NCBI RefSeq assembly: GCF_001686925.1
Contig: NZ_LVEN01000027.1
Coordinates: forward strand, 248,001 to 312,000
Direction of reading: 5' to 3'
Source of the DNA: Flavobacterium piscis
Lineage (GTDB): Bacteria > Bacteroidota > Bacteroidia > Flavobacteriales > Flavobacteriaceae
Length of the DNA: 64,000 nucleotides
Made by a program: the position numbers and the translations under genes. Below are positions 16,876-25,681 of this stretch, piece after piece. Numbering within the stretch: position 1 is the first letter of the stretch; each line of letters begins with the position of its first letter. The notes beneath the pieces were generated by a model. It was given only the letters and a program-made list of their open reading frames with translations, was not told where the DNA came from and ran no database searches.

Positions 16876-18339
16876 CTAAAGCGTAACTTCCTTAGGACAC
16901 GGGATACTTAAAGCTGTTGGTTTTGGATAAACTCTATTATTATACATTCTGTATTGTGTCGAAACGGTTCCTCCAAAGAGTTTATCGTTTGTGAGTTTTA
17001 GCTCAAATGAGATTTCAAACAAACCGGCACTGATTTCCTTATAAGTACCTTCACCTGAAATTGCAATGATGTGAGTATTTGAGGCACTGGATCCAATAGT
17101 TAAATCCTGCGGAATCACCAATACGGTTCCCTGCGTTTTGCTGTTTCCGTTTTCGGGAAAAAATTCTAAAGCAGAAGTAATATTAAATCCCGGAGAAATA
17201 GCAGCAGATCCACTTTCGTTTGAGAACCATCTTTTTAAGCCAAAAGAGTTTATTGTATTTGTTCCGGTAGCAACATTAAATCCAATTTTAAAGGCATCGT
17301 GGTACACATCGTCATTAGGATTTGCTGTTCCTTTATCGCTGTAAAGTATTGCATTCTCATTGTCCTTCGTTACCACAACAGGAAAGGTTAAAGCATTAAA
17401 AGTCTGCCATGTGCAATTTCCGTTGTTGTTAAACCAGTGTTCGCCGTAGGTTAAATAAAAAGCATTCGTAGGATCTGTAAACTTTGACGCGGGATATGCC
17501 TGTAAATCCCGTGGTGATTTTGTTGGTTTTACAATTGTTAAGTTAATGCTTCCGGTTGCATTGTAATTTGGAATATTTACTAAGGTTATTTTTGACTCAT
17601 AACGCGCATCATCATTCTGAAGATCTTCCAGCAATGTCAAATGATAAGTTACAGAACTTCTGTTATCTCCATAATCATCATGAGTAAGGGCGTATTCGAA
17701 ACCATTTTGAAATTTAAAAATTGAAGCATTCTCTATTTCAGAAGGAAAAAATCCGTTAGGGAAATTTACTTTAAAATCGATTGTCTCGCCAACTACGCCT
17801 TGTATTACATATTGATTAACCGGAAAAGTATAATTGGTTTTAATTTCACCTAAATCAATTTTGAAAGTATCATTTGGATATTCTGTATTCAGGTTTCCGA
17901 TATGAACTGCAGGATCAGATACCGTTTCTAATTTTAAAGTGATACTTTGATTGTCCGTCCATCTTTTATCAAAAGAAACAAAAATGGTATCCGTTACTTT
18001 GTTTCCTTCAAATACTAATTGACTGACCGGGTTTGCTGTAAAGATTTCGTTATCGCCAGTCGATGAAACTGCACTAAAATTGGCCGTTACAGCACTTTTA
18101 AGATTACGGGTTGTTAAGGCAACCGGAACTTTTAACGTTTTTACAGAGCTGTTTACATAAGTAGATTGAGGTGCCAGACTTCCGTTTACAGAAGGATATT
18201 CTAAAGGCACGTTATCTTTTGCCAAAAAATTAAACCTTAAAAAAGGATCTATCTCAGAACCTAATTTATAATCGTCTTTGGAGCAAGAAGTTATTAATAG
18301 AGCTATAAACAATATGCTAAATATCTTAATACGAGTCAT
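16876..18339 (-). CDS. SusE/SusF-position surface lipoprotein
   Basis: 487 residues from ATG 18339, which gives the lipoprotein signal MTRIKIFSILFIALLITSC. The mature protein looks like successive Ig-like, all-beta modules: a DUF1735-type segment (VPVALTTRNLKSAVTANFS, near residues 65-130), a middle domain, and a C-terminal domain beginning around residue 300 (FYLTYGEHWFNNNGN). Its position after SusC and SusD and its 14-nt overlap with the SusD gene argue that it is the third surface component, helping bind the imported ligand. The ligand is not evident. Confidence 0.72.
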   Translation of the reverse strand: MTRIKIFSILFIALLITSCSKDDYKLGSEIDPFLRFNFLAKDNVPLEYPSVNGSLAPQSTYVNSSVKTLKVPVALTTRNLKSAVTANFSAVSSTGDNEIFTANPVSQLVFEGNKVTDTIFVSFDKRWTDNQSITLKLETVSDPAVHIGNLNTEYPNDTFKIDLGEIKTNYTFPVNQYVIQGVVGETIDFKVNFPNGFFPSEIENASIFKFQNGFEYALTHDDYGDNRSSVTYHLTLLEDLQNDDARYESKITLVNIPNYNATGSINLTIVKPTKSPRDLQAYPASKFTDPTNAFYLTYGEHWFNNNGNCTWQTFNALTFPVVVTKDNENAILYSDKGTANPNDDVYHDAFKIGFNVATGTNTINSFGLKRWFSNESGSAAISPGFNITSALEFFPENGNSKTQGTVLVIPQDLTIGSSASNTHIIAISGEGTYKEISAGLFEISFELKLTNDKLFGGTVSTQYRMYNNRVYPKPTALSIPCPKEVTL

Positions 18340-19783
18340 TTTGTTGTAAGTTAGGGTTAAGATTAGTGTTGAACGTTGGTATTGGCAGAACAAATTTTAA
18401 AGAAGGATATGCCACACTGCAACTAGTAGAAATACAACCGTCATTTCTGGAAATATTTTTATGATTGCGTACGAGATCAAAGAATAAATGGCCTTCAAAA
18501 CAAAGTTCTTTTCTTCTTTCTAAAAGAATATTTTCTTTAAGATTGGCTGTATTGGTTAGCAAAGTCGCATTTGCACGGGCGCGAATACTATTAATATCTG
18601 CCATTGCTTCACCTGGTTTATTGGTTTCTAAAGCTGCTTCGGCGCGGATTAAATACATTTCGCTTAATCTAAAAGCAACATAACCGGCATTATTTTGGAA
18701 TTTTTTAGTGAAGTTGTAATTCACAGAAGTAAGAACGCCATTTACTAATGTTTGAAGTGATTGTGTAAGTAATAGTTGTTTTCTTAAATCTGTATTTTCA
18801 TAAAGAGTAACCAAATCATCAGAAGCAACATATTTATTGTAACTGGTTGCCGAAGTATATCCAAAATAACTTGACATAGAATTGCCGGCAATACCTTCTG
18901 AATCTCTTGGAATCGAAAATTCTAATAAAATTTCAGAAACCGGAAGATCTGTTTTTGCCCATTCTGCAAGGTAATTTTCTTTTTCTGTTAACCTAATCCC
19001 GGAATTTGTGATGACATCATTTGCAGTTTCGTAAGCATTTGTCCAGTCATTTTTTTGCAGATATACTCTTGCCAGCAGCGCTTTTGCACTGTTAAGGTTG
19101 AAATAAGAGTAAACTGGGCCTGAAAGTACTAAAACAGAGTAATTGTCAATTGCTGTTTTTAGATCGGTTATAATTAAATTATACGTATTGGCTACAGTTT
19201 CTCTTTCGGGATATTCTATTCCTGCTTTTATTGATTTTGTGTTGTAAACAATCCCTAAATGAGAAGCATCTGAGGTATAACTATAATTTTGGCTGTAAAC
19301 CTGCGATAAAAGAAAGTGTGCATAAGCTCTTATGGTCAATGCTTCTGCTTTAATTTGTTTCTTTTCTTCGTCAGTCGCATCGGTTAGGGCGGGAGTATAT
19401 TCTAAAATTAAGTTAGCCTGATTGATGATATCATAACTTGCGTCATAAAATGATTTGTAATTACTGGTAAGCGCCAGATCATCAAAGGAATAAACCTGCT
19501 CAATATTCCCTGATGGAGAAATTTGTCCTCTGCTGCTTCCGGAAGCTGTTGGGGTAAATTTTAAATTTCCTCCTTGCAAATCAGCATAAACAGCAAAACG
19601 TTCATTTTTTACATTAGCTTCAAGCTCAGTATAAAGTCCGGTTAAAGCAGTTACTACTCCTTGCTTGTTTTGCAAAAGCTCATCGACAGAGGTTTGAGTT
19701 CCGGGTTCCTGTTCTAAGAAATCACTGCAGCTTTGTAGTGAGAATATCAGGAAAAAAAGTGTGATGTATTTTGAATATTTCAT
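18326..19783 (-). CDS. RagB/SusD-family nutrient-binding outer-membrane lipoprotein
   Basis: 485 residues from ATG 19783 (MKYSKYITLFFLIFSLQSC, lipobox LQSC). SusD landmarks are SDFLEQEPGTQTSVDELLQ at the start, a TPR-like helical core (EALTIRAYAHFLLSQVYSQNY, AKALLARVYLQKNDWTNAYETANDVI) and the terminal FRLSEMYLIRAEAALETN...ERRKELCFEGHLFFDLVRN. It caps the SusC channel and captures ligand at the cell surface. It starts 4 bp after the SusC gene ends. The length is typical. Confidence 0.93.
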   Translation of the reverse strand: MKYSKYITLFFLIFSLQSCSDFLEQEPGTQTSVDELLQNKQGVVTALTGLYTELEANVKNERFAVYADLQGGNLKFTPTASGSSRGQISPSGNIEQVYSFDDLALTSNYKSFYDASYDIINQANLILEYTPALTDATDEEKKQIKAEALTIRAYAHFLLSQVYSQNYSYTSDASHLGIVYNTKSIKAGIEYPERETVANTYNLIITDLKTAIDNYSVLVLSGPVYSYFNLNSAKALLARVYLQKNDWTNAYETANDVITNSGIRLTEKENYLAEWAKTDLPVSEILLEFSIPRDSEGIAGNSMSSYFGYTSATSYNKYVASDDLVTLYENTDLRKQLLLTQSLQTLVNGVLTSVNYNFTKKFQNNAGYVAFRLSEMYLIRAEAALETNKPGEAMADINSIRARANATLLTNTANLKENILLERRKELCFEGHLFFDLVRNHKNISRNDGCISTSCSVAYPSLKFVLPIPTFNTNLNPNLQQNDSY

Positions 19784-19787
19784 TTCT

Positions 19788-22700
19788 TTAAAATTTAGCA
19801 TTAACTCCCAGCGAGATTGTTCTTGCCTGAGGATATATAAAACTGTATTCTCGTATTCCGTTCATTCCTTTCGGACTTTTTTCCTTATACCAATATGCCA
19901 CATTCGAAGCATCTGCAAAAACAGACAGAGCATCCAGAAAAGTATTTTTTAGGGGTACATTATAACTTAAATTAATATTGCTGATTCGGACATAAGTACC
20001 GTCATATATGTACTTACTTAAATTAGGAGTAATAGGTGAAGATGTTACAGCTGACTGTGAAACATTATCACCTGGATTTCTCCAGTAATCGTATGCATTT
20101 ACAGAAAGATTTCTATTTAAAGTATTGGAATACTTGTCAATATAAACATCACCAACAAAGACATCGCCTCCAAGTTGAAAGTCACCTCTTACAGATAAGG
20201 TTAGATTATTATAAAATGTAAAACTGTTATAAAAACCTCCGTAGGCATCTGCCTGTGTGTCACCAATTGGTACCCAGTCTGCAACAGTATGAGAATCATT
20301 ATACGTTTTGGTATCGTATATTTTCCCATCCTTTTCTACAAGATCTCTACCTGTAGCGGGATCAACTCCAACCCATTTTATTCCCCATAAAGTAGTTGTG
20401 CTATAGCCTATTTTTTGTGCTAAGGCAAGATTTCCTAAAGCGTAATCACTTCCTAAACCTTTTAGATCGGTTACTTTACTTTCGACTGTAGAAATATTGA
20501 ATGTTGTAGTCCATTTAAAAGCATTACTTTTTATCCATTTAATTCTGGTAGTCAATTCAAAACCTTTATTATACATGCTTGAGGCGTTTAACTGAACAGA
20601 ATTATATCCGGTTTCTGTTGGGATATCTCTTGTTGTAATTAAATCGGTTTTGTTGTCATAATAATATTCTAAAGTCAATTCGATTCGTTTAAAAATATTA
20701 AAATCAAAACCAACATTAAATTTTGTGTTTTTTTCCCAGCTTAAATTCCCGTTTGGAGCAGCACCGGTCGTTGCTCCGATATACCCGTTATAATTGTTTT
20801 GGCTAATATTATATAAACCTTTCGCTCTGTAAGAACCAATTCTTGAATTTCCGGTAGAACCGTAACTCACTTTAAATTTTAAGAAATCAATCCATGTACT
20901 TGACTGTAAGAAATTTTCATTGCTTGTAATCCAACTAAAACCTGCGCCGCCATTAAGAGCAACGTTTGTATCATCTCCAAAAACAGAACTTTCGTCACGT
21001 CTTAAATTAGCTAAAACATAATAACGTTTTTTATAGTTATAATTCACCTGAGATAGAAATGAAACTCTCGAATTATAGCTAATTTCACCTCTGGAACTCT
21101 GTCCGGCTTTAGATTCATCAACCAAAGGAGTTGCAGGATTATCATCTCTGACAGCATCACTGATTTTATTAATTTGATCCGGATTGACAAATCCTACTCC
21201 GGATTTAAAATTGAAATCTGTTTTATCTTCAGATAATTCAAAACCTGCGACACCATCAATTTCATGATTTTCGTTTAATTGTTTATTAAATAGAACTTGT
21301 CCCTGCCAGTTCCATTTTGTCGAATTTCGTTGATTGAGAATTCGGCGTCCCCATGCAGGATACAAAATTCCGTTAAGTGTAAAAGATCCATTAAACTGAC
21401 CACTTTCATTTGCAGCAGAAAAATAGCGATCCTGCTCTTTATCTGTATAGTCCATCCCGAAAAGCGTCGAAAATTTTATAGCCTTACTAAGCTGATACGA
21501 TAAATTTAAACTTCCAAGAAGACCAAATGTCTGCGACTGATTTTTATTTTGTTCAATAGCAGCCAGCGGATTTCCTCTTGTAATACCGCTTACTCCCAAA
21601 TCTGCATAAGAACCGTCTGCATTGTAAACTGCGAGAGTTGGCAAATAAGCAAAACTAGAAAAGATATTTGGGGCATCTTTTTGTACGTAACTTGGATTCA
21701 GCATTAAGTTGGCACTCCATTTCCCTGAATTGAATCCCAGATTAATTCCTGCGTTTAATTGTTTGGTATCATTACCTAGTTGAGGTTCATCAATTTTTAA
21801 ATAGCTTACGTTCGTACGATAGGAGAATTTTGAAGTCGATCCCGAAACATTAAAATTGTATTTGTTATATATTCCGCTTCTGTTTAAAACCTCGAACCAA
21901 TCTGTATTTATACCATTATAAGCAACAGGAGTATACCCTGTTGTGGTATTTTTCATGTAATCATTTCTAAGTTCAGTAAATTGTTCTCCACTTAGATATT
22001 TAATTCTGTTAATAGCAGAAGAAATTCCCAATTGGTTAGAGAAACCAAATTGTGTTTTTCCTTTTTTTCCTTTCTTGGTTGTAATTAAAATTACGCCATT
22101 TGCACCGTCAGCACCATAAATACCCACTGCGGCAGCATCTTTTAAAACGGATATCGTCTCAATATTTTCAGGAGCAATTTTCATTAATGGGTTGGCTAAA
22201 TCTTCGGAAGTATCACCACTCCCGTTAAAAGAGATAGCGTCAATCGCATATTCTTCACTCATTACAACACCATCAATAATAATTAATGGCTGCGTAGAAG
22301 TTCCGGTTTTTGCTCCGGTTAAAGAAGATAATGTTCCTTGTCCACGAATATTGATTTTGACCGGACCACCAACCCCAGAAGTATTTTCGACCATTACACC
22401 GGCAATTTGCCCCGTAATCATTTTATCGATACTTTCTGAAGCTTGCTCAACAGCAATATCTTTTGCATATAATGTAGAAATACTTCCCACAATCTCTTCC
22501 TTTAGCTTTGTAGTACCATAAGAAGACGTAATCACAACCGGATTTAATTCATCTGTAGCTTCTTTCAAATAAAAAACAAACTGCTTTTTGTCATCTGCTT
22601 TTTGTAATTGAGGTTCCATTCCTAAAAATCCAACTTCAAGCACCAAATTGTTGATGTCGTTTCCTTTTAACTGATATACAAATTTTCCGTTAAAATCAGT

Positions 22701-23147
22701 TATAGCGCCCATTCCGGTTCCTTTTATACGAATGGTTGCTCCGGGAAGCGGCTGTTTGTCTTTGGCTGTGTAAACCGTTCCGCTAATGAATCTTTCTTTT
22801 TCATCAGAAGATGTCGCAGCTGATGCAGCAGGAGTAGCGTTCGTTAATAAAACCTGTTTTTTCTGGATATAAAATGAAATATTTTTACCGGCAAATAATT
22901 GCTTTAAAGCAGTTTCTAAAGTTACATTCTGAACATTAATATCTGCCAGTTGATCCGCATCAATTTTTCGGGCGTTATAAATAATCCTAAAATCGGTTTG
23001 TTCTTCAATGGCTTTAATAATCAAACTAATAGGTTTGTTTTTAAGCTGTAAACTGATGTTTTTATTCTGAGAAAAACCTTTAAAACTGGATAAAAGCAAG
23101 GCTAGGAAAAATAGAATTTTCCTTAAATCGTGTATCGTAAAAGTCAT
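19788..23147 (-). CDS. SusC/RagA TonB-dependent receptor with STN signalling domain
   Basis: 1119 residues. After the signal peptide comes an STN domain (about residues 29-103: LKNKPISLIIKAIEEQTDF, ALKQLFAGKNISFYI), then a carboxypeptidase-regulatory-like beta domain (ISGTVYTAKDKQPLPGATI), the plug (AVGIYGADGANGVILITTKKGKKG) and a 22-strand barrel. The STN domain is the part that touches a FecR-type anti-sigma factor, and exactly such a gene lies 10 bp upstream, so this receptor both imports a ligand and reports its presence. SusD follows directly. Ligand unknown; the downstream peroxidase hints at a redox or metal link, but this is inference. Confidence 0.94.
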   Translation of the reverse strand: MTFTIHDLRKILFFLALLLSSFKGFSQNKNISLQLKNKPISLIIKAIEEQTDFRIIYNARKIDADQLADINVQNVTLETALKQLFAGKNISFYIQKKQVLLTNATPAASAATSSDEKERFISGTVYTAKDKQPLPGATIRIKGTGMGAITDFNGKFVYQLKGNDINNLVLEVGFLGMEPQLQKADDKKQFVFYLKEATDELNPVVITSSYGTTKLKEEIVGSISTLYAKDIAVEQASESIDKMITGQIAGVMVENTSGVGGPVKINIRGQGTLSSLTGAKTGTSTQPLIIIDGVVMSEEYAIDAISFNGSGDTSEDLANPLMKIAPENIETISVLKDAAAVGIYGADGANGVILITTKKGKKGKTQFGFSNQLGISSAINRIKYLSGEQFTELRNDYMKNTTTGYTPVAYNGINTDWFEVLNRSGIYNKYNFNVSGSTSKFSYRTNVSYLKIDEPQLGNDTKQLNAGINLGFNSGKWSANLMLNPSYVQKDAPNIFSSFAYLPTLAVYNADGSYADLGVSGITRGNPLAAIEQNKNQSQTFGLLGSLNLSYQLSKAIKFSTLFGMDYTDKEQDRYFSAANESGQFNGSFTLNGILYPAWGRRILNQRNSTKWNWQGQVLFNKQLNENHEIDGVAGFELSEDKTDFNFKSGVGFVNPDQINKISDAVRDDNPATPLVDESKAGQSSRGEISYNSRVSFLSQVNYNYKKRYYVLANLRRDESSVFGDDTNVALNGGAGFSWITSNENFLQSSTWIDFLKFKVSYGSTGNSRIGSYRAKGLYNISQNNYNGYIGATTGAAPNGNLSWEKNTKFNVGFDFNIFKRIELTLEYYYDNKTDLITTRDIPTETGYNSVQLNASSMYNKGFELTTRIKWIKSNAFKWTTTFNISTVESKVTDLKGLGSDYALGNLALAQKIGYSTTTLWGIKWVGVDPATGRDLVEKDGKIYDTKTYNDSHTVADWVPIGDTQADAYGGFYNSFTFYNNLTLSVRGDFQLGGDVFVGDVYIDKYSNTLNRNLSVNAYDYWRNPGDNVSQSAVTSSPITPNLSKYIYDGTYVRISNINLSYNVPLKNTFLDALSVFADASNVAYWYKEKSPKGMNGIREYSFIYPQARTISLGVNAKF

Positions 23148-23157
23148 GTTTATTTAG

Positions 23158-24261
23158 TTATGGAAGATTGGTAATGGTTATCGTATTTCCTTTAACGGAA
23201 TAATTAAATGGTGTGTCACGTTTTAGAAGTTCTAAAATGTTTTCGACACTGGATTCGCTAATTTTAATCGTTCCTGTAAAATTCTGTCTGGCCAAAACAG
23301 CATTTTCGTTGATAATTTCAACGTCGTAGGTACGCTGAATTATTTTAGCGATGGTGGAGAATGGGGTATCTTTAAAAGCAAGTTCACCTTTTGTCCATGC
23401 CGAATAAAAGCCTGGGTCAACTTCTTTTGTTGTAATTTTTTTGGAGTTATTGTTCCAGGTTGCCATTTGATTGGGCTGAAGCAAAACTGCATTTAGTTTG
23501 TTGTCGGCTTCATACATCTCAATACTTCCTTCTACCAAAATACCATTTACACTTGGGTTTTCAGGATAAGCACTTACGTTGAATTTCGTTCCCAAAACTT
23601 CAATATCAACCTGATCAGCATTTACAATAAAAGGATGTTCTTTGTCTTTGGCAACTTCAAAAAAAGCTTCACCGGTTAAGTACACATTTCTTTTTCCGTT
23701 AATGCCAAATTGTTCCGGATACTTTAAGGTAGTTCCTGAATTTAAACTCACAACAGTCCCGTCAGAAAGGGTAAGTTTAAACTTTTTCCCGTAAGGTACT
23801 TTTAGCGTATTGTAAACCACTTCCTGATCCTGAACTTTTCCAAAATAAATAATTTGGTTAGAAAATTTCTTCGCAATCAAATCGCCTTTGTCATTTACAA
23901 GTTTCGTCTGATTGTCTTTTGTAATATATTCAGAACGGCCATCGGCTAATTCTAAAACAATTTCTTTTGAAGATTTTGCTTTCTGATTAAAATCGAAAGC
24001 TACTTTTACTAATCCGCATAAAACAAGGAATACAGCAGCATATTTCAAATACTGAATGGCTTTCTTTTTAGGCTGAATAGCAATTACCTGAGTTGATGCT
24101 GTCGAAATATCTTCAGAAAGTGCGGTTAATGCCCAGGTTTTCTTTAGCGTGATAAAATGCTTTTTATTTTCTTCAGAAGCATCAATCCATTCAAACAGCA
24201 GTTGAACTTCTTGTTCTGAAGCTTCATTCGAAAGGTATTTATAAATGATTTCCGATGTCAT
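23158..24261 (-). CDS. fecR: FecR-family anti-sigma factor
   Basis: 367 residues. The short cytoplasmic N-terminus (MTSEIIYKYLSNEASEQEVQLLFEWI) would hold the ECF sigma factor. One membrane helix follows at about 75-92 (YLKYAAVFLVLCGLVKVAF), then the periplasmic FecR domain with TLKVPYGKKFKLTLSDGT and YLTGEAFFEVAKDKEHPF, and a DUF4974-type C-terminal module (AFKDTPFSTIAKIIQRTYDVEI) that resembles an STN domain. It relays the receptor signal to the sigma factor encoded 67 bp upstream. Confidence 0.93.
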   Translation of the reverse strand: MTSEIIYKYLSNEASEQEVQLLFEWIDASEENKKHFITLKKTWALTALSEDISTASTQVIAIQPKKKAIQYLKYAAVFLVLCGLVKVAFDFNQKAKSSKEIVLELADGRSEYITKDNQTKLVNDKGDLIAKKFSNQIIYFGKVQDQEVVYNTLKVPYGKKFKLTLSDGTVVSLNSGTTLKYPEQFGINGKRNVYLTGEAFFEVAKDKEHPFIVNADQVDIEVLGTKFNVSAYPENPSVNGILVEGSIEMYEADNKLNAVLLQPNQMATWNNNSKKITTKEVDPGFYSAWTKGELAFKDTPFSTIAKIIQRTYDVEIINENAVLARQNFTGTIKISESSVENILELLKRDTPFNYSVKGNTITITNLP

Positions 24262-24328
24262 ATTTAAGTTTTTGAACTTCTCGTTTTATTAAGTACACTT
24301 CAGAAATAAAATACCCTACCTTTTATTT

Positions 24329-24928
24329 TTAATTATTACAAATAAGGATAAAAATTAAGAACAAATAATCTGATAATTTGGTTTTTAAAATCTTCAAAGC
24401 CTTTGTCATATGGGCTTCTACAGCTTTTAAGGTTACTTGCATTTCTTCGGCGATTTCTGCATTTTTTTTATTTTCGAAACGTTTTTTTATAAAAACTTCG
24501 CGGGTTTTGGGCGGAAGATCGCTTATCGATTCCTGAATTAAACGTTCAAGTTCGGTCAATTCTAAAGTATCAAACTGCACTGAGTTTAAGATTTCGATAT
24601 CCAGTTCTCTTTCTTTTTGGTTTAAAACGTCACTCTTGAATTTATCCTTTACCTTATTATGCCGAATCATATTCAGGCATTTCGATTTGGCATAAGTATA
24701 TAAAAAAGATTGGATACCGTTTAGCGATTCGACAGTTTCCTTGTTTTGCCACAAATACAAAAGAGCTTCCTGCGCCAGATTTTCAGCTTCATCTTTATCA
24801 TAAATAAACTGAATACTAAAAGCGGTGATTCTTAGAAAGTATTTATCGTAAAAATAAGTGAAAGCAGTTTCGTCTCCTTCTTTGAAAGATTCAAAAAGAT
24901 GTAGTTCGAAACTGGAATTATTATTCAT
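24329..24928 (-). CDS. ECF RNA polymerase sigma factor, FecI-like
   Basis: 199 residues. Sigma region 2 spans about 20-95 (EAENLAQEALLYLWQNKE, QSFLYTYAKSKCLNMIR) and region 4 about 125-180 (LPPKTREVFIKKRFENKKNAEIA, VTLKAVEAHMTKALKILK). It should direct transcription of the FecR/SusC/SusD unit, and possibly its own gene, when released by FecR. The hydrophobic C-terminal tail LSDYLFLIFILICNN is notable but common in this group. A promoter box lies at 25000-25007. Confidence 0.92.
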   Translation of the reverse strand: MNNNSSFELHLFESFKEGDETAFTYFYDKYFLRITAFSIQFIYDKDEAENLAQEALLYLWQNKETVESLNGIQSFLYTYAKSKCLNMIRHNKVKDKFKSDVLNQKERELDIEILNSVQFDTLELTELERLIQESISDLPPKTREVFIKKRFENKKNAEIAEEMQVTLKAVEAHMTKALKILKTKLSDYLFLIFILICNN

Positions 24929-24999
24929 TATAAAAGAATCACTTTTTAGAAAGCAATATAGGCAATTTAATAAAAAGACCTTTTTTGCACAGAAAGCGG

Positions 25000-25007
25000 C
25001 AAATATA
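25000..25007 (-). promoter_or_regulatory. -7 promoter box for the ECF sigma gene
   Basis: TATATTTG on the minus strand is an exact TAnnTTTG match about 71 bp before the sigma-factor start. No -33 TTTG is found at standard distance. Confidence 0.45.
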
Positions 25008-25141
25008 AAAGTTTATTTATATTAATTCTAAATAAAATTCAAATAAACATCGTTTCAAAAAATATTATTCAGAATAAGTGTAAAAAACGCGTTTATCTTA
25101 TAAGTTATGAGTAAGTTTAATGTTGCTTTGTGTTTGTTTTT

Positions 25142-25594
25142 ACCATATAAGTTATATAAGTAAGTATAAGCTTTGTGTATTTTGAACCGTGAAAGGTCAT
25201 ATAAGTAATAATCATTGTTGATGAAGTTGAAATAAATAATGATGAATATAAAAGCCTTAGGAAGGAGAAAAATATCGCAGAGAACGCTAAGTTTTTTATT
25301 ATTCTTAGCTTTTATAAAAAGGTAAAGTTCGCAAAGCTTTCGATTTAGCTTTGCGGACTCCTATGTACTTTTAAAAGAATTTGTTGATGAAAAATCTTTG
25401 CGTTCTCTGCGTTAAAAAATAATTGGGAAATTTAATTTTTATATTTCTCCACAATATTTAACGTTGATTTATAAAAAGTATGCAATACAACCTTAAGGTT
25501 AACTTATATAACTTATATGGTGAAAAAAACTTTTTATTCAAACTATAAAATTGCGCGAAAGACCTTTAATAGGTAATTATATAACTTATATGGT
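25142..25594. repeat. Nested repeat block with ACCATATAAGTTATATAAG termini
   Basis: ACCATATAAGTTATATAAG at 25142-25160 is inverted at 25503-25521 and nearly again at 25576-25594. Between these lies a second palindromic element, CGCAGAGAACGCTAAGTTTTT (25276 on) mirrored by CTTTGCGTTCTCTGCGTTAA (near 25400). Thus one repeat type sits inside another. The gene-free interval 24929-25681 otherwise shows only promoter-like sequence at its two edges. Confidence 0.8.
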
Positions 25595-25641
25595 AAAAAA
25601 TTTCCACTCAACTATTGGTAACTAAATTTTAATTTGTATCA

Positions 25642-25662
25642 TTGTAGTATAGAATAGTATAA
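25642..25662 (+). promoter_or_regulatory. AGTAT tandem motif upstream of the galactosidase operon
   Basis: After a weak -7 box (TTAATTTG, 25629-25636) comes TTGT followed by AGTAT-AGAAT-AGTAT-AA. The same arrangement, with three perfect AGTAT units, occurs at 35624-35644 before the second SusC gene. It may be an operator or a shared leader element. Confidence 0.5.
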
Positions 25663-25681
25663 TAACTTAAATTTTTATTTA

